From: Pusillimonas sp. T2
GTDB lineage: Bacteria; Pseudomonadota; Gammaproteobacteria; Burkholderiales; Burkholderiaceae_B
Length of the DNA: 64,000 bases
Reading direction: 5' to 3'
Assembly (NCBI RefSeq): GCF_002236805.1
Contig: NZ_NIQA01000003.1
Coordinates: 372,001-436,000, forward strand
Of this stretch, positions 57,105 through 64,000 are shown piece after piece; positions within the stretch are counted from its first letter, which is position 1, and every line of letters begins with the position of its first letter. The notes under the pieces were generated by a model that saw nothing but the letters and a program-made list of their open reading frames with translations, was not told the origin of the DNA and did not search any database. The position numbers and the translations under genes were made by a program.

Positions 57105-57713
57105 CTATTCTTGTTCGTCGGCCGGGGCGTGAGTCGCAAACCAATGGCCAAGCTTGGCGGCCTTGGTCTGCAAATACCCTTCGTTGTACCGATTACGATT
57201 TACCTGCAAAGGCAAACGCTCGACCACATCGATACCAGCCTGGGTAAGCGCGTTGACCTTTTTGGGGTTATTAGTCATTAAACGCAGTTGCGAGACCCCG
57301 AAATGCGCCAGCATGGGCTTGCAAATGTCATAGCGACGCATATCGGCCGGGAACCCCAGACGGACATTAGCCTCGACGGTGTCAGCACCTTGATCTTGCA
57401 GCTGGTAGGCCCGAATCTTGTTCACCAGGCCAATACCGCGGCCCTCTTGACGCAGGTAAAGCAACATACCCCGCCCTTCTTTGGCAATCACTTGCAAGGC
57501 GGTTTCAAGCTGGGCACCGCAGTCGCAGCGTTGGCTGAATAAGGCATCGCCGGTCAGGCATTCGGAGTGCACGCGCGCCAGTACGGGCTGCCCATCGGCA
57601 ACATTCCCCAATGTCAGGGCAACGTGCTCTTTTCCGGTGTCGGGGGAAACAAAGGCGTGAAGCGTGAAAACGGCCCAAGGCGTGGGCAACTGACAAGAAT
57701 CGACGTAATCCAA
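57105..57713 (-). CDS. ribA: GTP cyclohydrolase II
   Basis: RibA opens GTP to 2,5-diamino-6-ribosylamino-4(3H)-pyrimidinone phosphate, the first riboflavin step. The zinc-binding cysteines are in [20 protein letters not shown], with [37 protein letters not shown] and [17 protein letters not shown]. No ATG lies before the conserved LPTPW region; I chose TTG 57713 (202 residues, near the usual 196-215), while TTG 57785 would add 24 residues. Non-ATG start is inferred and should be tested. Confidence 0.88.
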   Translation of the reverse strand: MDYVDSCQLPTPWAVFTLHAFVSPDTGKEHVALTLGNVADGQPVLARVHSECLTGDALFSQRCDCGAQLETALQVIAKEGRGMLLYLRQEGRGIGLVNKIRAYQLQDQGADTVEANVRLGFPADMRRYDICKPMLAHFGVSQLRLMTNNPKKVNALTQAGIDVVERLPLQVNRNRYNEGYLQTKAAKLGHWFATHAPADEQE

Positions 57714-57811
57714 TTTGAGATACTCTGCGTATGCGCTGAAACAGCCGCAAATAAATACAAGATTAACACTGTTTGCCTGGCGCAACGCCCGACAAACACT
57801 TGAGGACAGGT

Positions 57812-58573
57812 TTAGAGCAGATTCTGGAAATCGATCTCGCTGGGGTTTTCATCCCAGGCGCCAGAGGACAGCGCCCCCCGGATACGCGCAATAGCCTGAG
57901 ACCGCAGCTGAGAAACACGCCCTTCGGTCACGCCCAGAACCGCCGCGATTTCTTTCTGGTTAAGGTCTTGCTCGAACTGTAGCGACAGCAACAACTGTTC
58001 GCGCTCGGGCAACCGGGCAATGGCATCGACAAGCGCAGAGCGCAGGCCCTGAGACATTAAAAGCTGCAGCGGGTTAGCCCACTGGCTGTGCGTTTCGTCA
58101 GGGTCGCCGACGTTTTCGCCGGCATGACCCGCATCGTTCTGAAAACGGGCCAGGTCTTCGTAGTGCACGACCTGCACCCCGTGCGCGTCTTCAAGCATGC
58201 TTTGGTAGTCGTCAAGCGGAAGGTCGAGTTCTGCCGCGATTTCGGCTTCAGTCGCCGGACGCATAAGCTGCTGTTCGAGCTTGTGCACTGCCCGTTCAAT
58301 AGCTCGCGCCTTGGTGCGTACGCTGCGGGGCAACCAGTCTTGGCTGCGCAATTCGTCGAGCATGGCGCCGCGAATACGCGTAACGGCATAAGTTTCGAAC
58401 TGGGCATCAGGCACTTGCTGATAACGCCGAACAGCGTCGAGCAACCCCATCATGCCGGCCTGCATCAGGTCGTCGAGCTCGACACTGGGCGGCAGCTTTG
58501 AAATAAGCTGCAGGGCCAGACGCCGCACCATGGGTGCGTATTGGCCAACCAGTTGATCTTCCGAGAGCGACAT
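57812..58573 (-). CDS. fliA: RNA polymerase sigma factor FliA (sigma-28)
   Basis: FliA directs transcription of late flagellar genes. The 253-residue protein has sigma region 2 ([59 protein letters not shown]), region 3, and region 4 with [20 protein letters not shown] and [20 protein letters not shown]. It is divergent from flaG and 208 bases from its start. A near-consensus sigma-28 promoter before flaG is consistent with its local target. Confidence 0.95.
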   Translation of the reverse strand: MSLSEDQLVGQYAPMVRRLALQLISKLPPSVELDDLMQAGMMGLLDAVRRYQQVPDAQFETYAVTRIRGAMLDELRSQDWLPRSVRTKARAIERAVHKLEQQLMRPATEAEIAAELDLPLDDYQSMLEDAHGVQVVHYEDLARFQNDAGHAGENVGDPDETHSQWANPLQLLMSQGLRSALVDAIARLPEREQLLLSLQFEQDLNQKEIAAVLGVTEGRVSQLRSQAIARIRGALSSGAWDENPSEIDFQNLL

Positions 58574-58698
58574 ACTTGTTTTAAACGTTGAACAGGGGAC
58601 AATAAGCCCGTTGCGCCAATTATCGTAGTTTTTTTGCTACAAATTCGCTGGATCAAGCCGGTATTCGCCGGGCTATTCTGTAATTTGAGCCGTTGACC

Positions 58699-58725
58699 TA
58701 AAGTTGACCCGACAACTGCCGTTAA
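58699..58725 (+). promoter_or_regulatory. Sigma-28 (FliA) promoter of the flaG-fliD-fliS-fliT-fliK-fhlB run
   Basis: TAAAGTTG at 58699-58706 and GCCGTTAA at 58718-58725 are separated by exactly 11 bases. They match the sigma-28 consensus TAAAGTTT-N11-GCCGATAA with one mismatch in each half. It lies about 57 bases upstream of the flaG ATG and fits late-class expression of cap and chaperone genes. Confidence 0.85.
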
Positions 58726-58781
58726 GCACGTTATCCGTTAATAATAACCTGCCTGGTCATACCGCCTCGGGAGCATGCGTC

Positions 58782-59177
58782 ATGATTAACCCCTTATCTT
58801 CGTCCCTGCAAACCACCGCCGTGAATATTCAGGCGCAAGACACGGGGCGCGTTGTCAACCAACCCGAGCCCGCCCGTGTCGTGACGGCGCTTGAGAATGC
58901 CCTTGATGCGCGGCTTAACCCGCAAGACCAGCAGCAACAGCAACAAGAGACCTCAGCCCGAGGCCTCGACGAAACCCTCGAAGATCTGAATGCGCGCATG
59001 CAGGCCTGGTCGACCGGGCTGCGCTTCACGGTCGACGAAGACGCCCAACGCGTAGTGGTATCCATTGTCGACAACAACACAGGTGAAGTTATTCGCACCG
59101 TACCCAGCGACGCCGTCCTGAAGGTGGCAAAAATGATTGTCCATCTACAAGGCCAGGTCGTTAACACGAAAGTGTAA
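58782..59177 (+). CDS. flaG: FlaG family flagellar protein
   Basis: A 131-residue protein with a variable Gln-rich N-terminal half (a run of glutamines near residue 50) and a conserved C-terminal FlaG domain: LRFTVDEDAQRVVVSIVDNN, TGEVIRTVPSDAVLKVAKMI. FlaG proteins influence flagellar filament length. ATG 58782 fits a GGGAG site about ten bases upstream. It is the first gene behind the sigma-28 promoter and precedes fliD, as in many proteobacteria. Confidence 0.85.
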   Translation: MINPLSSSLQTTAVNIQAQDTGRVVNQPEPARVVTALENALDARLNPQDQQQQQQETSARGLDETLEDLNARMQAWSTGLRFTVDEDAQRVVVSIVDNNTGEVIRTVPSDAVLKVAKMIVHLQGQVVNTKV

Positions 59178-59288
59178 GGCCCGCAAATTCCCAATATTTC
59201 AAACCGGCAAAATAGACCACATTCTGTCGGTTGCACACGGGTTTACACTAACCCGTAATCGGTAAAAATACCCCCAAGGAGATTCAAC

Positions 59289-60692
59289 ATGGCTATTACT
59301 TCGATCGGTGTCGGTTCGGGGCTTCCGCTTCAGGATCTGCTGGCCGATCTGCGTGCCAGCGAGAGTCAAGCACTTACGGTTATTAAAAACCGCCAAACCT
59401 CCGAGCAAAACCGCATGTCGGCGTATGGCCGCATCAAAAGCGCTGTCGAAGCACTTCAAGGCGCCACAACCGCGCTCGGTAAGCCCGAGGCCTTCACCAC
59501 CCTTAAAACGTCAATCAGCGGTGGCGATGGCCTGACGGCAACCGCATCAGCCGACGCCATTGCCGGCAGCTACAAAGTCAAAGTCGAAACCCTGGCCACA
59601 ACGCAATCGCTGGTTACCCAGGGCATAGCCAGTCGCACCGACGCCCTGGGCGAAGGTGGCGTTATTACCTTTACCTATGGCGACGGCAGCACCAAAACGC
59701 TCGACCTCACGGGTAAAGACACGTCAATCGACGGCCTGATTGCCGCCATCAATGGCGACGACACGCTAGGCCTGCAGGCCACCGTCCTTAACGACGGCTC
59801 GGGCACACCTCACCGTTTGCTTATTACGGCGACCACGACCGGCACCAACGCGGCGCTGACCAACATCAGTGTTGCTGGCAACACCGGCGGTGGCGGCGGC
59901 GAGCCCCTGGCCGACTTGCTCAATTTCGGCGATGCCGGCTCGACCATCAGCGAACAAGCCGCCAGCAACGCCAAAATCGACATCAACGGCATTGCCATCA
60001 CCAGTCAGACCAATACAGTTGAAGACGCTATCGAAGGCGTAACGCTTACGCTTAAAGCCGAAGACGCCAGCAAAACGCTTAACCTGACTGTATCGCGCGA
60101 CGACGAAGCGGCCACAAAGGCCATTACCAACTTCGTCAACGCCTACAACAGCCTGCAAGGTACGATCCGGTCACTCACGTCATTCAACACCGAAACCCAA
60201 ACAGGCAATGTGCTTACCGGCGACTCCATGGCGCGGCGTGTACAAGATCAGGTTCGCGGCATTCTGACGGTCAGCAGCAGCTCGGGCGATATCCGCTCGT
60301 TCGCCGACATGGGTATCGAATTCAACTACCAAAACGGCGAACTGAAACTCGACACGGCCAAACTGGCCAAGGCCATGAAAGATAGTCAAGGCGATATCGC
60401 CAGCTTCTTGCAAGGCCCGCAGGGTATTGCCAATCGCATGACGCAAATTACCGACAATTTGCTCGGTAGCAACGGCCCCATTACGTCGGCCACCAAGGGC
60501 GTCGACCAAACGATCAAAACGCTCAAAGAACAATACGACACCGCCTCGGCGCGTATTGATTCGCGTATGTCTATTTATCAAAAGCAGTTCTCGGCTCTCG
60601 ACAAAATGCTTGCCGAAATGAACTCGGTCAGCAGCTACCTCACCACCCAGTTGTCGGCCCTCGAAAACCTGACCAACCAGACGAAAAAATGA
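59289..60692 (+). CDS. fliD: Flagellar filament capping protein FliD
   Basis: FliD (HAP2) caps the filament and helps flagellin polymerise. The 467-residue protein shows the FliD_N coiled start (VGSGLPLQDLLADLRASESQ), a central domain with a GGGGGEP glycine hinge, and the FliD_C region (LNLTVSRDDEAATKAITNFV, QKQFSALDKMLAEMNSVSSY, LTTQLSALENL). The final 4 bases overlap fliS (ATGA). An AAGGAG site precedes the ATG. Confidence 0.94.
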   Translation: MAITSIGVGSGLPLQDLLADLRASESQALTVIKNRQTSEQNRMSAYGRIKSAVEALQGATTALGKPEAFTTLKTSISGGDGLTATASADAIAGSYKVKVETLATTQSLVTQGIASRTDALGEGGVITFTYGDGSTKTLDLTGKDTSIDGLIAAINGDDTLGLQATVLNDGSGTPHRLLITATTTGTNAALTNISVAGNTGGGGGEPLADLLNFGDAGSTISEQAASNAKIDINGIAITSQTNTVEDAIEGVTLTLKAEDASKTLNLTVSRDDEAATKAITNFVNAYNSLQGTIRSLTSFNTETQTGNVLTGDSMARRVQDQVRGILTVSSSSGDIRSFADMGIEFNYQNGELKLDTAKLAKAMKDSQGDIASFLQGPQGIANRMTQITDNLLGSNGPITSATKGVDQTIKTLKEQYDTASARIDSRMSIYQKQFSALDKMLAEMNSVSSYLTTQLSALENLTNQTKK

Positions 60693-61129
60693 CCTACTCC
60701 ATGCCCCGCGGCCCTCGTGCCAATCGTTCGGCTCAGGCGTATGCAAATATTGGCCTCGAAACCGAAGTGCTCAGCGCCTCGCCCGAGCGTCTTATTACCT
60801 TGCTCTACGATGGCGCGCTTGCCGCCATTGCCAAGGCGCGGTTATATATGGAAAATAACAACGCACAGGGGCGCGGCGTGGCACTATCCAAGGCCATAGA
60901 CATTATCGAGTCCGGTTTAAAAGCCAGCCTTAACATGGAAGCCGGCGGCGACCTGGCCAAGAACCTGTCAGCCACCTACGACCTGATGATCAGCCACCTG
61001 ATGCTGGCCAACCTACGTAACGATACCAGCAAGCTCGACCTTGCCGAAAACATGCTCCGCGAAATTGCCGACGCGTGGAAGACTTCTGTCGACACGCCCA
61101 AAGCAAAAAATGGTGCTGCAGCGGCCTGA
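60689..61129 (+). CDS. fliS: Flagellar export chaperone FliS
   Basis: FliS binds flagellin to prevent early polymerisation. The 146-residue protein carries the family motif ASPERLITLLYDGALAAIAK after YANIGLETEVLS, and helical regions LSKAIDIIESGLKASLN and LSATYDLMISHLMLANLRND. Its start overlaps the fliD stop. A short Ala-rich tail ends the protein. Confidence 0.94.
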   Translation: MTYSMPRGPRANRSAQAYANIGLETEVLSASPERLITLLYDGALAAIAKARLYMENNNAQGRGVALSKAIDIIESGLKASLNMEAGGDLAKNLSATYDLMISHLMLANLRNDTSKLDLAENMLREIADAWKTSVDTPKAKNGAAAA

Positions 61130-61180
61130 TGCCCTCCATCCCTGCGCCTACACAGGCGCAGGCAACTTAAAGATTTCGAC

Positions 61181-61537
61181 ATGCCAGCCGCCCACATAAC
61201 TATGACCGAATCCACGCCTACGCTGCGCCAGTACGAACTGATCGCAGAACTCTCCGACAAAATGGTCAGACTGGCGTCCCAGAACGACTGGGAGTCGGTC
61301 ATCTCAATCGGGCAAGAATATTGTCAGGCTGTAGAATCACTCCGCGCGCTCAGCCCACTCGACGACGAAGATCGCGTAGCGCGCAAGCCCCTGCTCACCA
61401 AAATCCTCAACGACGACGCGCGGATTCGGCACTTGGCTGCACCAGAGCTCGAACGCCTGGGCACCATGTTAGGCAGCATCAAGCGCCAACAAAATGTCGT
61501 GCAGGCCTACCTGGCACAGCCTAAAACGCAATCATGA
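61181..61537 (+). CDS. fliT: Flagellar chaperone FliT-like protein
   Basis: A 118-residue mostly helical protein in the fliT position after fliS. LRQYELIAELSDKMVRLASQ, NDWESVISIGQEYCQAVESL and SIKRQQNVVQAYLAQPKTQ fit FliT, which chaperones FliD and inhibits FlhDC. FliT is poorly conserved, so the call rests on context and helical pattern. ATG 61202 is an alternative start. The stop overlaps the next gene as ATGA. Confidence 0.75.
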   Translation: MPAAHITMTESTPTLRQYELIAELSDKMVRLASQNDWESVISIGQEYCQAVESLRALSPLDDEDRVARKPLLTKILNDDARIRHLAAPELERLGTMLGSIKRQQNVVQAYLAQPKTQS

Positions 61538-62895
61538 GCGTCGGAGGCCCTTCCGGCCTGGGAACACTCCTGGTGCAGCGCATCGACGCTGCCCTGGGCA
61601 CAACACTTGCGCAACAAACTAACCTGGCCTCAGGCGCACGCCCAGACGCCGTATCCCAGGCCGCTGAAGCGGCCCGTGCCGAACAGCTTCAAAATCAGGT
61701 CAATCGCCAACCACGCGAAGCTGTCGACCGAGCACAACTGCAAAACGAACAGCAAGTTCGACAACAAATCGAGCGCGGTAAACTCGAAGCCCACAAAGGG
61801 CTGCTCGGCACGACCAAAGAAGGGCCTAATACCGGCACCACACCATCGGCCCCCACCACACTCGGCAATGCGGCACGTACGATTCTTGCCCTGCTGATGA
61901 ATTTCCCCGAACACCCCGCCCCCGTTCAGGGTCGGCAACCGCTGGTGCCGCCGCCTTCCGAAGGGGGGCAACAGCCCGCGCAAGGTCAACAGACAGCCGC
62001 ATCGACCAGTGGTACGCCAGCGCAGCAGTCAACCGGCGCCAGCGCCCCGGCCGCCGGGGCTCAGCAAACGGCCTCATCGGCAGCCGGCACGGCTAGCACG
62101 GCTCAAGGCACAGCCCAAACATCCACGACGGCACAGACGCTTTTCGCCCAGCGCGTTTCGGCGCAGGCCTTTAGCCAAGCGCTCAGCAACGCCCTCCAAA
62201 CCAGTGGCTTGTTTTACGAGTCGCACTTAAGCAATATGGCTTTCGGTAAAACCAGTCTGCCACTATTGCGCCAAGAGCCGCAGGCACAACTGACGCAACA
62301 AGCAGCAAACACTGCCGGCACCGCGTCCAACACGCCCGCCGCCGGGCAAAACACCGCCGCAACTGCACCCAATACAGCACAAACAGCAGCGACGGCGACA
62401 AACGCATCCGCCCGTGTCGACTCAGCCGGCACCCCGGCCGGTACAGCCGCAAACACTTCCGCAACATCGCCATCTAGTTCCCCGGCTACCCAGCCGCAAG
62501 CCAACACTGCCCTAAGCGGCCTGCACCCCGAGACCCACTTGCTGGTTCGCCAACAACTCGAAGTTTTAGCGAACCAGACGGTGGCATGGCGGGGTGAAGC
62601 CTGGCCCAGCGCCCCTATGGACCTCGAAATCCAACGGCGCGAACCCGGTGAAGGATCGGCAGATGACCTACAGCACTGGGCCACGCGACTGACGCTGCAT
62701 TTGCCCAATCTTGGCGAAGTCCAGGTACGCATCAATCTGGTCGGACAACAAGTCTTGATGCATATGGTCGCCCCTCAGTCGGCCGATGTCTTGTCGTCCA
62801 ACAGCGACGCCTTACGTGCTCGTTTCAATGCATCCGGCCTGGCACTCAGCCAATTGGCCATCGATCGCAACACCTCGGAGCCCCAGCATGATTAA
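61534..62895 (+). CDS. FliK-like flagellar hook-length control domain protein
   Basis: A 453-residue protein. The first 100 residues are Gln/Arg-rich, residues about 120-330 are low-complexity Ala/Thr/Gln/Ser linker, and the C-terminal 120 residues match the Flg_hook domain (LRPE-like LHPETHLLVRQQLEVLANQ, LTLHLPNLGEVQVRINLVGQ and LRARFNASGLALSQLAIDRN). True FliK usually lies in the fliE-J cluster; the position here, next to fhlB, suggests a paralogous FliK-like protein. It overlaps fliT and fhlB at its ends. Confidence 0.8.
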   Translation: MSVGGPSGLGTLLVQRIDAALGTTLAQQTNLASGARPDAVSQAAEAARAEQLQNQVNRQPREAVDRAQLQNEQQVRQQIERGKLEAHKGLLGTTKEGPNTGTTPSAPTTLGNAARTILALLMNFPEHPAPVQGRQPLVPPPSEGGQQPAQGQQTAASTSGTPAQQSTGASAPAAGAQQTASSAAGTASTAQGTAQTSTTAQTLFAQRVSAQAFSQALSNALQTSGLFYESHLSNMAFGKTSLPLLRQEPQAQLTQQAANTAGTASNTPAAGQNTAATAPNTAQTAATATNASARVDSAGTPAGTAANTSATSPSSSPATQPQANTALSGLHPETHLLVRQQLEVLANQTVAWRGEAWPSAPMDLEIQRREPGEGSADDLQHWATRLTLHLPNLGEVQVRINLVGQQVLMHMVAPQSADVLSSNSDALRARFNASGLALSQLAIDRNTSEPQHD

Positions 62896-63190
62896 GCCCG
62901 GGCCAGGCGACCTGCATAAACACCGGCCATCAGCAGTCGCCATCACTTACGACGCGCACGACACCGCTCCCCGTGTGGTGGCCAAAGGCTATGGTTCACT
63001 GGCTGACACCATCATCCGGACAGCTAAAGAAAATGGGCTGTATGTACACGAGTCCCCCGAGCTGGTGGGCTTGCTGATGCAAGTCGACCTCGACCAGCAT
63101 ATCCCGCCCGAGCTATACCAGGCGATTGCCGAAATCCTGGCCTGGTTGTACGCACTTGATTCCCGAAAAGACGAATTCAAGCCCGAATAA
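62888..63190 (+). CDS. fhlB: FhlB: FlhB C-terminal-domain-like export switch protein
   Basis: A 100-residue soluble protein resembling only the cytoplasmic domain of FlhB/YscU: SAVAITYDAHDTAPRVVAKG, YGSLADTIIRTAKENGLYVH, ESPELVGLLMQVDLDQHIPP and ELYQAIAEILAWLYALD. The N-P-T-H autocleavage motif of FlhB is absent; the start lies at the equivalent of the post-cleavage fragment. In Salmonella such fragments can replace the FlhB C-terminal part. Overlaps the FliK-like gene by 8 bases. Confidence 0.88.
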   Translation: MIKPGPGDLHKHRPSAVAITYDAHDTAPRVVAKGYGSLADTIIRTAKENGLYVHESPELVGLLMQVDLDQHIPPELYQAIAEILAWLYALDSRKDEFKPE

Positions 63191-63214
63191 AAAAAGCCCG
63201 CATGATATGCGGGC
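63187..63214 (-). terminator. Rho-independent terminator of fliE
   Basis: An eight-base-pair stem GCCCGCAT/ATGCGGGC with a three-base loop is followed on the minus strand by seven T residues. It begins 64 bases after the fliE stop, and touches the fhlB stop on the other strand, so it could also slow plus-strand read-through. Confidence 0.85.
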
Positions 63215-63278
63215 CAGATACATTGAAACTTTAACAAAACCAGCTTTGCACAATGGCAAGCCAGCGCCAAGCCTTAAC

Positions 63279-63611
63279 TTACACGGGCATGCTGGCAATT
63301 TCCTGATAGGCTGCAACCAGCCGATTACGAACTTGCACGGTGGCCTGGAATGCCACGCTGGCCTTCTGCATATCGATCATGACATCGTTAAGCGAAATGT
63401 TCGGGTCGCCCAACTGAAACGCTTTGGCTTGCGTCGTAGCGGAGTTTTGCATTTGCGCTACCCGCTGCAAAGAGCGCTGAAGCTCGTTTGCAAAGCCGCC
63501 CGGTTCAATAGCCGACGCACCATTATCGGCCGGCTGTGCCTGGGCCGTCTGGGCAACAGACCGCATTTGGGCCAAAACGTTTTCTATTGCAGAATATTGT
63601 TGAATAGCCAT
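63279..63611 (-). CDS. fliE: Flagellar hook-basal body complex protein FliE
   Basis: FliE joins the MS ring to the rod. The 110-residue protein (ATG 63611) ends with the conserved helical pair NDVMIDMQKASVAFQATVQV and RNRLVAAYQEIASMPV. It is transcribed alone towards fhlB with its own terminator; fliF, which usually follows fliE, is not downstream. A longer open frame upstream of 63611 lacks family similarity. No clear flagellar promoter was identified in the 290 bases upstream, which appear otherwise gene-free. Confidence 0.92.
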   Translation of the reverse strand: MAIQQYSAIENVLAQMRSVAQTAQAQPADNGASAIEPGGFANELQRSLQRVAQMQNSATTQAKAFQLGDPNISLNDVMIDMQKASVAFQATVQVRNRLVAAYQEIASMPV

Positions 63612-63902
63612 GACAAAAATTTTGATGATCGACACGCAGGTCTTAGTGGATTTAATGTAACCTGATACCGTCAAACCAAAGACCGACAATAAACGGACAT
63701 ATCCCCGGCTTTTCCGGCGTTTCAAATCCAAACAAGATTTGTTCCTAGCGATCAAAGCATTACAAGAACAAATAAATGAACGCAACAGCCTAAACTTTGC
63801 CAACACATTGCCGTTAGAGCGAAAAGACACCCAAAAGCGGTGCTTTTCGGCGCTTGCGACTCCCCTCAGACAAGTAATAATCGACGCTCTGATTATTAAC
63901 GT

Positions 63903-64000
63903 CTAATCGAATGCGTAACTTGCACTCTGCCCGATCAACCGCTTTACCCGCAGCACAAGTGTGTCGTCCCCGAGGTCTTCAATGAGCCAGGCCGCCGCTT
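63903..64000 (-). CDS. 3' end of an unidentified minus-strand gene (cut by window edge)
   Basis: The last 31 codons of a frame end at TAG 63905-63903 and read AAAWLIEDLGDDTLVLRVKR then LIGQSASYAFD. The composition is protein-like and the two other minus-strand frames have stops in this stretch. The fragment is too short to assign a family. Confidence 0.4.
   Translation of the reverse strand, partial: AAAWLIEDLGDDTLVLRVKRLIGQSASYAFD

Noticed and set aside
59237-59256. ACGGGTT/AACCCGT hairpin between flaG and fliD
   Set aside because: Seven base pairs without a T run; it could be an mRNA stability element, but a terminator is not supported and the genes appear co-transcribed.
63612-63902. Sigma-54 or sigma-28 promoter for fliE
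   Set aside because: Only partial matches (for example a GG-N10-GC spacing) were found; none good enough to list.

Overview
The window reads as a chromosomal segment of a betaproteobacterium of the order Burkholderiales, most likely family Alcaligenaceae (Bordetella/Pusillimonas/Advenella-like). The grounds are established gene order (gyrA-serC-pheA-tyrA-aroA-cmk-rpsA-ihfB-lapA-lapB-hldE-hldD, with ompA-ubiG-gph divergent from gyrA), a one-piece tmRNA whose tag reads ANDERFALAA, a heptose kinase without the adenylyltransferase domain, and moderately GC-rich coding DNA. No insertion sequence, prophage, CRISPR array, rRNA or tRNA gene was seen. The taxonomic call is inference from gene content; no database was searched.

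Layout. 1-9071: a cut MFS transporter gene, then pgsA, uvrC, nagZ, acpS, paaG-like and orn on the minus strand, M48 protease and rsgA on plus, then CoA-Nudix and rplS on minus. 9072-9541: the strong rplS promoter, a 57-codon single-pass membrane protein, and a symmetric pair of LexA-type boxes. 9641-12435: etfB-etfA and an HDAC-family deacetylase, head to head with mltB. 13693-28931: a long minus-strand core block covering cysteine synthase, ComEA-like DNA-binding protein, LPS heptose synthesis, LapA/LapB, IHF-beta, ribosomal protein S1, cytidylate kinase, aromatic amino acid and serine biosynthesis, and gyrase A. Many neighbours overlap as ATGA and are probably translationally coupled. 29261-34312: ompA, ubiG, gph, ssrA, a YecA/SEC-C protein and a GntP-type permease.

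34380-42563 is the accessory part. It has a two-partner secretion pair (TpsB transporter and a 1197-residue TpsA adhesin with GLUG and MBG/YDG repeats), a divergent PAS plus winged-helix one-component regulator, and five 10-bp tandem repeats between them. A small lipoprotein, an unrecognised exported protein and a truncated chrA remnant follow. 42751-50963: a cryptochrome/photolyase with a DUF2256 mini-gene, YciI, a class V aminotransferase, and a likely operon of an AhpD/CMD-like protein, an acyl-CoA-dehydrogenase-fold flavoprotein and a NitT/TauT-type ABC importer. 50977-57713: DUF2254 membrane protein, nadE, FMN reductase, GDT1/TMEM165 family exporter, pirin, dbpA and ribA. 57812-64000: flagellar genes fliA (minus); flaG, fliD, fliS, fliT, a FliK-like gene and fhlB (plus, behind a near-consensus sigma-28 promoter); fliE (minus); and the 3' end of one further minus-strand gene.

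The most promising under-described items are the small membrane protein behind paired LexA boxes, the repeat-bearing control region of the TPS/PAS-wHTH locus, and the CMD/acyl-CoA-dehydrogenase/ABC operon.
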